Shown here: piece after piece, positions 36,201 to 44,267 of the stretch | How positions within the stretch are numbered: position 1 is the first letter of the stretch | Layout: the number at the start of each line of letters is the position of its first letter | Assembly (NCBI GenBank): GCA_019639155.1 | Contig: JAHBSJ010000005.1 | Location: forward strand, 210,342-274,341 | Direction: 5' to 3' | From: Acidobacteriota bacterium | Lineage (GTDB): Bacteria > Acidobacteriota > Blastocatellia > Pyrinomonadales > Pyrinomonadaceae | DNA length: 64,000 nucleotides | Made by a program: the position numbers and the translations under genes | The notes under the pieces: generated by a model | Database searches by the model: none | What the model was told of the DNA's origin: nothing | Seen by the model: the letters and a program-made list of their open reading frames with translations, nothing else

Positions 36201-36550
36201 TGATTGTCATAACCCCATCGCGGGGCAAGCGGACCTCTCGACGGATAAAATGTCAGCTGACGTGGTTCGCCGCCCGTGGACGGGATCACATAAACCTGCT
36301 CGTCGCCATCATACTGCCCGGTAAACGCGATCCATTTACCGTCCGAAGAGAATTTCGGGAAGGTCTCGACACCTGGATGAGCGGTCAACCGGGTCGCCGT
36401 GCCGCCCGCCGCAGAAGCGGTCCAAAGATCGCCGCCATAAGAGAAAACGACTCTATCAGTGTGTAAATCGGGGAACCGAAGTAGCTTGGACTGAGAATAT
36501 CCCGATGTCGTTACAACAAGCAAAAGTGAGAACAATATGAGCTTCTTCAT
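33296..36550 (-). CDS. Tricorn-like S41 protease, secreted
   Basis: A 1084-residue peptidase. It has a signal peptide (MKKLILFSLLLVVTTSGYSQ) and two beta-propeller regions built of TolB/WD-like repeats (about 25-320 and 330-560, e.g. WSPDGRTIAYISDRSGEEEL). A linker rich in Pro/Ala, the tricorn helical C1 domain, a PDZ domain (about 770-850) and the S41 catalytic domain with NENSASDGDIFPYMF complete it. The serine and Gly-Asp motif are intact. Tricorn degrades oligopeptides to short peptides. The frame opens 17 codons earlier, but the ATG at 36548-36550 has GGAAGG in front and begins the signal peptide. It is the first gene of a likely operon with oppD and oppF. Confidence 0.92.
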   Translation of the reverse strand: MKKLILFSLLLVVTTSGYSQSKLLRFPDLHTDRVVFSYGGDLWTASAAGGTATRLTAHPGVETFPKFSSDGKWIAFTGQYDGDEQVYVIPSTGGEPRQLTFYPSRGPLAPRWGYDNQVLGWTPDGKIYYRGSRDSWSLPIAKIYTVSPQGGPSDPMPMPEAGSGAFSADGTKIVYSPLFRDFRPEKRYSGGQANKLYIYDLSTNDVKLVSDAKRATRDPMWLGGTIYYNSDKDGKFNLYSFDVATSRITQITKNRDWDIRWPSSDERSRIIYERDGELEIFDTASKRATKLNISVPDDGINRRKRQVSVGNLISSFNLSPKGERAVFAARGDIFTVPIEKGGVRNLTRSSDAHDRLPAWSPDGRTIAYISDRSGEEELWFVDQDGSTAPVQMTNGTRGQKYSPVWSADGKRIAFSDKDGKVYIFTVSTKKLDVVADAPNGQILDYTWSPKGGFLAYSMVSANGLRAIHVWSSEDSKTYRVTPEMFFSSNPAWDPSGEHLFFLSSREFAPQISNSEFNYATNRMAGIFALALKADAKNPFGPESDEVAIIEEKKEGAPAPAAPASPQGPEKIDFDGIETRVARVPVSSENYNSLSVNRGHLIYRTQPPFIYGRQAETQPSLKIYSLKDRRETTVLTPAGGYTLSSDGNKMLVGGQGGFSLFDANPNAERTRKPVSIAGLATEIDPVKEWEQIFNESWRKYRDWFYAANMHGFDWGKIREDYRKWLPHVAHRADLNYIIAEMSSELTVQHAYVDGGDMNLPPRVRVALLGAQFVVDKAANRFKISKIYKGQNEEEIYRSPLTEVGSTAKVGDYIISINGEDVTGDRDIYSYLRGKAENAVTLMVNSTPSPQGARKITVRPITSESDLIYLDWVESNRKRVDSLSNGRLGYLHIPDMGAPGIREFIKWYYPQLNKEGLVIDVRANGGGNVSRMIIERLRRKLLGVNYRSYDQEGSTYPDGVFLGPMIAILNENSASDGDIFPYMFREAGLGILIGKRSWGGVVGITNRGSFIDGGNVSVPESALANAKGEYIIEGYGVDPDIEVENDPKSVIAGRDPQLERAVAEVLKKITTPVRLPRRPADPVRNK

Positions 36551-36761
36551 TATTTTTCCTTCCAGAAATGGACGATCTAAGTGGACGAGTTGCTTACGCA
36601 AACAAAGAAAGAAAAGTTTACATTAAGTTCGCCCTTCCGGCGAAACCCCGGGACCGTTGTTAAGCTTGGCGTGCAACCATATTCATCGCATTTTCCTCAA
36701 ACTGATGTTATTCTTTGACTTGGCCTTACTTGGCCGCAATTTTTTAATTTCGAGGCATTTT

Positions 36762-38471
36762 GTGAACCCTTACCGACGAATCTTTCCTGCCTTATTTTTA
36801 GCCTTGGGCCTTTCGGTTGGCGCATTCGCACAAACTGATAATAGTTCGGCCGCTGGAGTGCGTACCGGATCTCAAAAGAGTTCTGCCAATGTCGACTCAA
36901 TCCAGCGGGAATTCCGGGAAGCTCTCGCATTGATCGAGCAGAATTATGTCGGAGGATCCAAGCTGAATTATAACGATGTCGTAAAGACATCGATCGACAC
37001 AATGCTCCATGCCTTGGACCCGCATTCCAACTATTTCGACGCTAAAGAATTCGAACAGTTTAAAACAGATCAGAGTTCAAGATATTTCGGTATCGGGGCC
37101 ACGATCGGAGATCTTTCGGATGCTAACGGTAACGTAATAGCAACCTACATTAAGGCGACATTCGACAATGCTCCTGCTCACAAGGCTGGTCTTCGCTACG
37201 GAGACAAGATCGTCGAGGTCAACGGAGAATCGATGCTGGGCAAGCCTTTCAGTGAGGTTCGCGGCTTTCTTCGCGGTCCGCAAGGAACTAAAGCGAAGAT
37301 CACGGTCGAAAGACTGGAAACCGGCAAACTTGAAACGGTCGAGATCGTTCGAGACGCCGTTCCGCAGCCGTCTATCAGTGAAGCCTATCTGATACGTCCG
37401 GGCGTCGGTTACATGGCCATGCGCGGAGGGTTCAATCAAACAACCTACAACGAGTTCGTTCGGGCAATGAGGTCGCTTAAAGCCGCTGGCATGCAGCAGC
37501 TTGTGATCGACCTCCGGGATAACGGCGGCGGTCTTGTGAGTCAGGCTTATCGTGTTGCAAACGCATTTTTGAACGAAGGCCAGACGGTTTTTACACAGCG
37601 GGGCCGCATACAGGGCGTCAGTGAAAGATACTCGGCCCAGAATCGCGTTCCTGACAGGTCGCCGGTGGTTATCCTCGTAAACAGGCAAACCGCTTCGGCT
37701 TCGGAGATACTTGCCGGAGCGCTTCAAGACCATGATCGTGCACTGATAGTAGGTGAGAACACATTTGGCAAGGGGCTTGTACAGAACCCTTTTCAGCTCG
37801 AATACGGTTCGATGCTTCTGCTCACGATTGCAAAATATCAAACACCATCAGGCCGGCAGATCCAAAAAGATTATTCCGACGGCGGACTGTATAACTACTA
37901 TACCGATGGCGGTAGTTTCCGTGGAGAAGGCCAGGAAAATAAGCCACGCGGGCCTGAAAGCCAGACTGACACAGGCCGTCCGGTATATAGCGGCGGCGGC
38001 ATCCAGCCTGATGTAGAGATCAAGCCAAGGACCATTCCGATCGAGCGGGCCCGTAGCCAACAGCGGTTGGCCAATCCAGTCTTTGCGTTTGCCATGGAAC
38101 TCAGCCAAGGCCGCGTAAAGGATTTTGAGTCATACAAGACCTACCACCCGATAAAGTTTGACCATGACATCAGTACCGCAGATTTTGCAATTACGGAAAA
38201 GCTGTTTGCCGCATTCAAGAAGTTTGCCGCTGCAAAATACAAGATAGCTGAAGCCCAAATCGAGAAAGAGCGGGAGTTCGTTGAAAGGACTCTGAGGACG
38301 GAGTTGGTGACGGCAGCTTACGGTTCACAGACGTCGTTTCAGGTGTTAAATGAGTACGATGATCAGCTTCTTAAAGCATTAGAGCTGCTTCCACAGGCGA
38401 AACAACTCGCTTTAAAAGCAGAACAGATCCGAGCGGGAGGCTCGCCGAATACTGCAGACCAAAATCAGTGA
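36762..38471 (+). CDS. Carboxy-terminal processing peptidase (S41, CtpA-like), catalytically intact
   Basis: A 569-residue exported protease that trims C-termini. It has a signal peptide (about 1-24 ending VGAFAQ), an N-terminal helical region with LDPHSNYF, a PDZ domain (about 105-190, GIGATIG, AHKAGLRYGDKIVEVNG) and an S41 domain. The Ser-Lys dyad is present as S312 (TASASE) and K337 (FGKG), 25 residues apart as in Prc. The C-terminal extension beyond about 400 (GGGIQPDVEI) is longer than in E. coli-type CtpA. The GTG at 36762 was chosen because GAGG precedes it and a clean signal peptide follows; an upstream frame is open but lacks these. It is divergent from the tricorn gene. Confidence 0.92.
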   Translation: MNPYRRIFPALFLALGLSVGAFAQTDNSSAAGVRTGSQKSSANVDSIQREFREALALIEQNYVGGSKLNYNDVVKTSIDTMLHALDPHSNYFDAKEFEQFKTDQSSRYFGIGATIGDLSDANGNVIATYIKATFDNAPAHKAGLRYGDKIVEVNGESMLGKPFSEVRGFLRGPQGTKAKITVERLETGKLETVEIVRDAVPQPSISEAYLIRPGVGYMAMRGGFNQTTYNEFVRAMRSLKAAGMQQLVIDLRDNGGGLVSQAYRVANAFLNEGQTVFTQRGRIQGVSERYSAQNRVPDRSPVVILVNRQTASASEILAGALQDHDRALIVGENTFGKGLVQNPFQLEYGSMLLLTIAKYQTPSGRQIQKDYSDGGLYNYYTDGGSFRGEGQENKPRGPESQTDTGRPVYSGGGIQPDVEIKPRTIPIERARSQQRLANPVFAFAMELSQGRVKDFESYKTYHPIKFDHDISTADFAITEKLFAAFKKFAAAKYKIAEAQIEKEREFVERTLRTELVTAAYGSQTSFQVLNEYDDQLLKALELLPQAKQLALKAEQIRAGGSPNTADQNQ

Positions 38472-38477
38472 TCCGCT

Positions 38478-38648
38478 CTAACCGAACATCCACTGCAGCA
38501 AATAATACAGGCCCACAGTTGCTCCGCCTAGCAACAATAAAAGCAATATGACGACGCCTGCTACCGCGATCTTGAATTTTCGATAGCGGTGCGGATCCGG
38601 CGGAGAAAGCTGATTTTGTGGAAAATACGGCGGCGGTCGATTCAACAT
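38478..38648 (-). CDS. Small single-helix membrane protein (56 residues)
   Basis: A short gene below common length cut-offs. The ATG at 38646-38648 is preceded by GGAGGAATT, an excellent ribosome-binding site. The product begins MLNRPPPYFPQNQLSPPDPH, a Pro-rich cytoplasmic segment, then RYRKFK and one hydrophobic helix (about residues 27-51, VAGVVILLLLLLGGATVGLY). It lies 11 bp downstream of the M28 peptidase on the same strand and is probably co-translated. No family is recognised; the layout resembles small regulatory membrane peptides. The end is 6 bp from the convergent ctpA stop. Confidence 0.65.
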   Translation of the reverse strand: MLNRPPPYFPQNQLSPPDPHRYRKFKIAVAGVVILLLLLLGGATVGLYYLLQWMFG

Positions 38649-38659
38649 AATTCCTCCGA

Positions 38660-40087
38660 TTATCTTGGCAGGGCTCCTTCCATGTTTGCAAGCCCAAAAG
38701 TGAGAACTGCGACCAAAGCAGAAAGCTCCGCATATTCCTTCGGGTCGATCTTATCGAACGTATCTGCCGCCGTGTGGTGGTAATTGAAATAGGTTCTGAG
38801 ATCGAACCACGGGGCGAATGTCGGTACTCCCGCCCGCGAGAGCGGCGCCGTATCTGCACCGACCCCTTCCTGATATCGAACCTGCGAGGCTCCCGTTCTC
38901 GAAAGTATTCGAGCAAGCGGGGCGAGGACGACGGGAACCTCAGGTTTTCCGGAGTAAAGATAGCCTATGGGCCGTGACGCACCAAGGTCGCATTCTACGG
39001 CCGCAAAATGCCGATCAATCCCGTTTTGGTTCTCTTCGAAATAGGCTCTGGAGCCTGCTCCCCCGCTCTCTTCTTCCATGAATGCGATAAGTCGAATAGT
39101 TCTTCTCGGCCGCAATTTTAATTCTTTCAAGATATGTCCGACCTGCAGCGATGCGGCGACGCCTGAAGCGTTGTCGATCGCGCCCGTACCCAGGTCCCAA
39201 GAATCCAAATGCCCGCCAACAACTACGATCTCTTCCGGCTTCACCGATCCGACGATGTCACCAATAACGTTGTAGCTGACAGCGTCAGGGAATGTTTTTG
39301 GCGTGATAGTAAAGCGAACCCGCGTTTCGCCCTGCTGAGCAAGATCGGCGATAAGCTCTGCGTCCTCGAAACTGATCGCAGCAGCGGGTATCTTTGGCAG
39401 TTCGTCTCGATAGCCCGCTGAGCCGGTGTGGACCAGCCTATTCTGCGAACCGCCCGCAGACCTGACCAACACTCCGATGGCGCCATATTTCGCTGCTTCC
39501 ATTGCCCCACGGAAACGAAATTGGACAGCCTGAGAATAGGCGGCGCCGCCAAAGCCTGCCTCCTGCAGCCGCTGATCGAATCGGTGATTGAACACAACGA
39601 TCTTGTTTCTGATCCCTGACGTTCCAAGCTTCTCTAGAGCCTCAAAAGAGTCTACGACCACGACCGCGGCCGTGATGCCGCTGTCCGGGGTAGCAACTGA
39701 ACCGCCAAGAGCGGTCACGACGATCTTTTGGTACCCGTTAACAGCCATGCCCGGAAAACCGGTTATCTCTCCCGTCTCCTCTCCGCGAACCCAATGCCTA
39801 ACCTTGACCTCTTGGAGCCGGACCTTCAGGCCAAGACGCCGCATCTCATCGGCGACATATTCGACAGCTCTTTGCGCCTGAGGAGAACCTGAAAGCCGGG
39901 GACCGATATTGTTCGAAAGGTACTTTACCTGTTTCAGTGAATAGCTCGACCGTAGGGCGAAGTCCTGAACCGCCTCCAAATTGTGCAATGTCTCGGGTGA
40001 GAACGCAGTTGCCGGAGGCGCAGATGTCTGGCCCACCGATATCTGACCAAAGATCGACAAGAGTAATAAGAAAACGATGGAACGCAT
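38660..40087 (-). CDS. M28-family zinc aminopeptidase/carboxypeptidase, secreted
   Basis: A 475-residue exported metallopeptidase. It has a signal peptide (about 1-19), an inserted PA-type domain (about 115-245) and an M28 catalytic domain. Zinc ligands are seen in GGHLDSWDLGTGAIDNASG (His and Asp), EEESGG (Glu pair), VECDLGA (Asp) and YHHTAADTFD (His). This glutamate-carboxypeptidase-like group removes terminal residues from peptides in the periplasm. It is followed by a tiny membrane protein gene and diverges from the S9 peptidase (75-bp gap). Confidence 0.92.
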   Translation of the reverse strand: MRSIVFLLLLSIFGQISVGQTSAPPATAFSPETLHNLEAVQDFALRSSYSLKQVKYLSNNIGPRLSGSPQAQRAVEYVADEMRRLGLKVRLQEVKVRHWVRGEETGEITGFPGMAVNGYQKIVVTALGGSVATPDSGITAAVVVVDSFEALEKLGTSGIRNKIVVFNHRFDQRLQEAGFGGAAYSQAVQFRFRGAMEAAKYGAIGVLVRSAGGSQNRLVHTGSAGYRDELPKIPAAAISFEDAELIADLAQQGETRVRFTITPKTFPDAVSYNVIGDIVGSVKPEEIVVVGGHLDSWDLGTGAIDNASGVAASLQVGHILKELKLRPRRTIRLIAFMEEESGGAGSRAYFEENQNGIDRHFAAVECDLGASRPIGYLYSGKPEVPVVLAPLARILSRTGASQVRYQEGVGADTAPLSRAGVPTFAPWFDLRTYFNYHHTAADTFDKIDPKEYAELSALVAVLTFGLANMEGALPR

Positions 40088-40162
40088 TCCTACATCATAT
40101 ACTTCAGGTTCGAACTTCGAAAGAACTGTGCGATAATGACCGCATAATTTTCTCCAAACGCT

Positions 40163-42208
40163 ATGAAAAGAACACTATCTCTGTTAGCCGTATTTCTTAT
40201 TGTAACAGCCTCGGTATTTGCTCAATCGCAATTTACCGTCAACGACATGCTGACTTTGAAACGTGTCGGCTACCCGGAATTGTCGCCTGATGGCAAGACC
40301 ATTGCGTACACAATTGGTACCGTCGATAAGGAAGCCAATAGGGTTACGAACCAGATCTTCACGGTCAACATTGACGGAAGCGGCAAAAGGCAAATTACAA
40401 CAGGCACCGGGTCAAGCTCATCACCCAAGTGGTCGCCTGACGGCACTCGCATCGCTTTTGTGACAGGAGGTCAGATCTGGACAATGTCGCCCGAAGGCGA
40501 TGATCGTGTCCAGGTGACAAACATATCTAGCGGCGCGGCGGGGCCCGTTTGGTCTTCGGACGGAAAATGGATCGCCTTCAGTTCAGAGGTATATCCCGAA
40601 TGCCCGGACGACGCCTGCAATAAGGCCGAAGATGAACGCGTAGCCAACAGCAAGGTCAAGGCGTACGTCACCGACCGCTTACTTTTCAAGCATTGGAATG
40701 AATGGCGTCACCGTAAACGCACACATGTCTTTATAGTCCCTTCAACCGGCGGCACTGCGAAAGATATGACGCCCGGTGATTTCGATTCCCCCCCATACAG
40801 CGCGGCGACGGGGATCGACTATACCTTTTCTCCTGACGGAAAGACCCTTGTTTACCTCCGAAATCCTGACAAGGTCGAGGCTGTATCAACCAACAGTGAC
40901 ATCTTTCTGCAACCGATAGAAGGAGGTGAAGCAAAGAACATCACGAAGGGGATGAACGGCTATGATGTCGGGCCTGTTTATACTCGTGATGGCAGATATT
41001 TGGTTTTCCGGTCTCAAAAGACCCCTACGTTCGAAGCAGACCGCTGGCGTATCATGCGATATGACACTAGGAGCGGTGAGATCGTGGAGCTTACCACGGG
41101 ATTTGACCTCCAAGCGGACGACATCACGCTGTCTCCGGATGGAAAGACGATATATTTTGCAGCCGGTGAACGCGGTCGGTCCCCGATCTTCAGTGTCCCC
41201 GTCGAACCGGATTTCCGTTTGCGTATCGCTACACATGTCAAGAAGGTTGTCGACAGGGTTACTGCGGGACATATCAATGTCACGCCGGACGGCAAGACCT
41301 TTGTATTCGGTTCCAGTAGCCTGACCTACCCGAACGAAATAATGCGTGCCAACGTGGACGGCGGCGGTTTGGCGATGGTCGCGCCCGAGAATCAGCAGTT
41401 TCTCGCTAAATATGGTCTACGAAAGGCCGAGGAAACTGAGTGGATCGGTGCCGAAAACACCAACAACCATGGTTTTGTTGTGAAGCCGCCCAATTTTGAC
41501 GCTGCAAAAAAATACCCCGTTCTGGTTATGATCCACGGAGGACCGCAAGGCGCCTGGATGGACGGCTGGAGTTTTCGCTGGAACCCTCAGATCTACGCCA
41601 ATCAGGGATACGTGGTCTTTATGCCAAACCCGAGAGGTTCCACGACCTACGGCCAAAAATTCATCGACGAGATATCCGGCGACTGGGGCGGTAAGGTCTA
41701 TACCGACATCATGAACGGTGTGGCCGATCTCATAAAGCGACCCTATGCCGATAAGGAACGCATTGGTGCCGCAGGAGCAAGCTACGGCGGATACATGGTG
41801 GCCTGGCTGCTTGGGCATAACAATGATACGAGATTCCGATTTAAGACATTTGTATCGCACGCAGGCGTATTCAACCTTGAGAGCATGGCGACCTCAACCG
41901 AAGAGATCTTCTTTGTGAACTGGGAATTCAAGGGTATGCCATGGGAAAATCCGGAAATGTATACTCGTTGGTCGCCGCATAAATATGCCAAGAATTTTAA
42001 TACGCCAACGCTCGTGACCGGAGGTGAGCTGGATTTTCGTGTCCCGATCGATCAGTGCCTGCAGCTTTACACTACATTGCAGCTCAGGGGTGTCGAATCG
42101 AAGTTGGTTGTATTCCCGGATGAAGGCCACTGGATATTAAAGCCACAAAATTCCGAATTCTGGCATCGAGAGGTCATAAGTTGGCTTAACAAATATCTCA
42201 AGCCGTAG
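40163..42208 (+). CDS. S9-family prolyl oligopeptidase-like peptidase, secreted
   Basis: A 681-residue enzyme with a signal peptide (MKRTLSLLAVFLIVTASVFAQ), a beta-propeller (about 30-410, repeated LSPDGKTI and WSPDGTRIAF) and a C-terminal alpha/beta hydrolase. The catalytic Ser is in GASYGGYM, the Asp in GGELDFRVP and the His in DEGHWI; the oxyanion region is HGGPQGAW. This matches acylaminoacyl-peptidase/dipeptidyl-peptidase relatives that cut short peptides. It is followed 22 bp later by the M1 peptidase, a probable operon. Confidence 0.93.
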   Translation: MKRTLSLLAVFLIVTASVFAQSQFTVNDMLTLKRVGYPELSPDGKTIAYTIGTVDKEANRVTNQIFTVNIDGSGKRQITTGTGSSSSPKWSPDGTRIAFVTGGQIWTMSPEGDDRVQVTNISSGAAGPVWSSDGKWIAFSSEVYPECPDDACNKAEDERVANSKVKAYVTDRLLFKHWNEWRHRKRTHVFIVPSTGGTAKDMTPGDFDSPPYSAATGIDYTFSPDGKTLVYLRNPDKVEAVSTNSDIFLQPIEGGEAKNITKGMNGYDVGPVYTRDGRYLVFRSQKTPTFEADRWRIMRYDTRSGEIVELTTGFDLQADDITLSPDGKTIYFAAGERGRSPIFSVPVEPDFRLRIATHVKKVVDRVTAGHINVTPDGKTFVFGSSSLTYPNEIMRANVDGGGLAMVAPENQQFLAKYGLRKAEETEWIGAENTNNHGFVVKPPNFDAAKKYPVLVMIHGGPQGAWMDGWSFRWNPQIYANQGYVVFMPNPRGSTTYGQKFIDEISGDWGGKVYTDIMNGVADLIKRPYADKERIGAAGASYGGYMVAWLLGHNNDTRFRFKTFVSHAGVFNLESMATSTEEIFFVNWEFKGMPWENPEMYTRWSPHKYAKNFNTPTLVTGGELDFRVPIDQCLQLYTTLQLRGVESKLVVFPDEGHWILKPQNSEFWHREVISWLNKYLKP

Positions 42209-42230
42209 TTTTGGTTCCGAGAACACTCAC

Positions 42231-43928
42231 ATGAAAAAGAGAATATTCTGCGTCCTTTTTGCGGTTGTCATGTTGGCAACCGCATTATTTGTTTCCGCTC
42301 AATCTCCCAGGAAGAACTTCAATCGTCCTCAGCAGGTCGATGTTTTGCATTACACGATCCGCGTCAGTTTTGACAGGCCGGCTAAAGTCGTGATCGGTGA
42401 CACTAGCATCAGGTTCAGACCGCTATCGGACGGTTTTCGGTCTGTAAATTTCGACGCGGTCGATCTTGCGTTTGAAAGCGTCGCAATGGAACCCGATGAC
42501 AAGCCGCTAAGTTACAGTGCGGAAAAAGGGACGGTGACGGTGCTGTTGGATCGTGGATACTCAAAAGACGAAACAGTTTCGATCCGTTTCAAATACAAAG
42601 CCAGTCCCAAGAAAGGAGTCTATTTTGTTCCCGCCGAGACTAACAGTGGAGAGGTTACGCGGTCCGCTCAGATCTGGACCCAAGGTGAACCTGAAGAGGC
42701 AAGGCATTGGTTCCCTTCCTTCGACCACCCGAGCGATAAGGCGACGACCGAGAAGATCGTTACGGCAGAGAAAGGGCTTACAGTCGTTGGGAACGGCGAA
42801 TTGTTGGAGAAGAGAGACAATGGAAACGGCACAGAAACCTGGCACTATCGAATGCCCGTGCCCCATTCAGTCTATTTGGTTTCTTTCGTTATCGGCGAAT
42901 ACGTCAAGCTCGAAGGTAAATACAAGGACATTCCACTCGGTTACTACACCTATCCGGGCCGTGAAGAGAACGCCAGAAAGGCCTATGAACGCACTGCCGA
43001 TATTTTGAAGGTGTTTGAAGAATTGACCGGCGTAGATTATCCATTCAACAAGTACGATCAGACCATTGTAGCCCGTTTTCAGTTTGGCGGAATGGAGAAT
43101 ATCACCGCCACAACGCTCGCCGATACGGAGCTGATGTATGTCGACCTTGGTCTCGGCGACTTGGTGCTGGATCTGATAGTACACGAAATCGCCCATTCAT
43201 GGTTCGGAAACTTGGTTACGTGCCGGAATTGGGCAGAACTGTGGCTTAATGAAGGTTGGGCGACGTTTCTGGAGGCCGTCTATCGAGAACGTGCATTCGG
43301 CCGCCAACAATACCTCCAAAAGATCCGCGCTGACGCCGCAACGTTCCTCATCGACGAAATGACCAATCGTAAGCGCCACGCTTTGTACAATCAGCGGGCA
43401 GACCGCGTGGACGAGCTTTTCGATAATCCGTCAACGACGTACAGCAAGGGTGGAGCAGTGTTACATACTCTCCGAGAAGAAATTGGCGATGTCGCGTTTT
43501 GGAAAGGAGCCAACATTTATTTGAACCGACACAAGTTTTCCGGCGTCGAGACCACCGACTTTCAAGCAGCGATGGAGGAGGCAAGCGGACGAAACCTGGA
43601 TTGGTTCTTCGATCAATGGATATACAGCGGCGGGGCACCAAGCATAACCGTTCGGCCCGTCTATATCGCAAGAACTAAAACATTTCGCGTGACAGTGACA
43701 CAAACGCAACGAGCGGACCGTCTGACACCGGCAGTATTTCGTTTACCATTGGACCTGTCGATGAGGATAGGAGGGGTTTCGAGAACGGAAAGATTGGACG
43801 TATCCGCACGTACCAGAACATTTACGTTCTCCGCGTCATCGAAACCGACCGGCATCATCGTCGACCCCGAAGCCAAAATGCCGATCATGAGGGTACGTTT
43901 GTTGCCTGTCGCGTTGGCTTCACGTTAA
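42231..43928 (+). CDS. M1-family zinc aminopeptidase, secreted
   Basis: A 565-residue gluzincin. It has a signal peptide (about 1-24 ending VSAQS), an N-terminal beta-sandwich with the exopeptidase motif GGMEN (about 285) and a catalytic domain with HEIAHSWFGN plus the downstream Glu in LNEGWATFLE. The Tyr/Gly regulatory motif TYSKGG is present. It is shorter than full PepN (about 870) because it lacks the large C-terminal helical domain, as in many bacterial periplasmic members. It is the last gene of the S9-M1 operon. The terminator at 43941-43977 follows, although its T-tract is stronger in the minus direction. Confidence 0.92.
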   Translation: MKKRIFCVLFAVVMLATALFVSAQSPRKNFNRPQQVDVLHYTIRVSFDRPAKVVIGDTSIRFRPLSDGFRSVNFDAVDLAFESVAMEPDDKPLSYSAEKGTVTVLLDRGYSKDETVSIRFKYKASPKKGVYFVPAETNSGEVTRSAQIWTQGEPEEARHWFPSFDHPSDKATTEKIVTAEKGLTVVGNGELLEKRDNGNGTETWHYRMPVPHSVYLVSFVIGEYVKLEGKYKDIPLGYYTYPGREENARKAYERTADILKVFEELTGVDYPFNKYDQTIVARFQFGGMENITATTLADTELMYVDLGLGDLVLDLIVHEIAHSWFGNLVTCRNWAELWLNEGWATFLEAVYRERAFGRQQYLQKIRADAATFLIDEMTNRKRHALYNQRADRVDELFDNPSTTYSKGGAVLHTLREEIGDVAFWKGANIYLNRHKFSGVETTDFQAAMEEASGRNLDWFFDQWIYSGGAPSITVRPVYIARTKTFRVTVTQTQRADRLTPAVFRLPLDLSMRIGGVSRTERLDVSARTRTFTFSASSKPTGIIVDPEAKMPIMRVRLLPVALASR

Positions 43929-43940
43929 ATGCGAAAATAC

Positions 43941-43977
43941 ATAAAAACAAAAGGCTGCCTTTTGAAAGGCAGCCTTT
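43941..43977 (-). terminator. Strong intrinsic terminator after the c-di-AMP riboswitch
   Basis: A perfect 13-bp stem (43950-43962 with 43965-43977, AAAGGCTGCCTTT arms, TG loop). On the minus strand it is followed by TTGTTTTTAT; on the plus strand the following sequence is CCCCTTTG, much poorer in T. It therefore ends minus-strand transcripts, most likely the riboswitch RNA. It may also stop the M1 peptidase transcript. Confidence 0.8.
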
Positions 43978-44039
43978 CCCCTTTGAGAAGACCGGATGTC
44001 TGCTGTTGAAAAAGCAGAGCGCGAAGTACATCATTGAAC

Positions 44040-44223
44040 GCGCCGTTTCGGCAATCTCTCATGCTGTAACTTCTTTGCAACACCTACGAGGTTAGCTGAC
44101 GGGCTAGGAACGAAAGATATCCCCTCACTATAAGCGATTCGCCCCTGAATGGCACCCGGTACCGTTCATTTGGGTCCCCCGCGTCCCGGAACGATCCGAG
44201 ACCTCGGTGATCAACTTTTCAAC
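44040..44223 (-). promoter_or_regulatory. c-di-AMP riboswitch (ydaO-yuaA class)
   Basis: Read on the minus strand, this region has the conserved blocks of the ydaO riboswitch in order: GGGGGACCCAA, then GGGGCGAAUC, then CUUUCGUUCCUAGCCCGUC followed by AGCUAACCUCGUAGGUGU. CACC near the 5' end can pair with GGUG near the 3' end as the closing helix. Such RNAs bind cyclic di-AMP, usually to shut off genes for cell-wall hydrolases or potassium and osmolyte transport through a terminator. Here a terminator follows about 60 bases later, but no gene lies beyond it on this strand: the M1 peptidase is encoded convergently. The RNA starts about 45 bp after the DUF420 stop, so it could also be part of that mRNA's 3' end. 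Confidence 0.88.
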
Positions 44224-44229
44224 AGTCGA

Positions 44230-44259
44230 AGTTTATCACGGAATTCAATAAAAGAGCAA
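44230..44259 (-). promoter_or_regulatory. Possible promoter for the riboswitch RNA
   Basis: On the minus strand TTGCTC, an 18-bp gap and TAAACT would start RNA at about 44223, right at the riboswitch 5' end. Both boxes match the sigma70 consensus at four of six positions only. Confidence 0.3.
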
Positions 44260-44267
44260 GGAAATTA

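Noticed and set aside
43880..44040. Short frame of about 52 codons on the minus strand right after the riboswitch (MYFALCFF..)
   Set aside because: It runs through the terminator stem, has no Shine-Dalgarno sequence and overlaps the end of the M1 peptidase; it is not a credible target gene.
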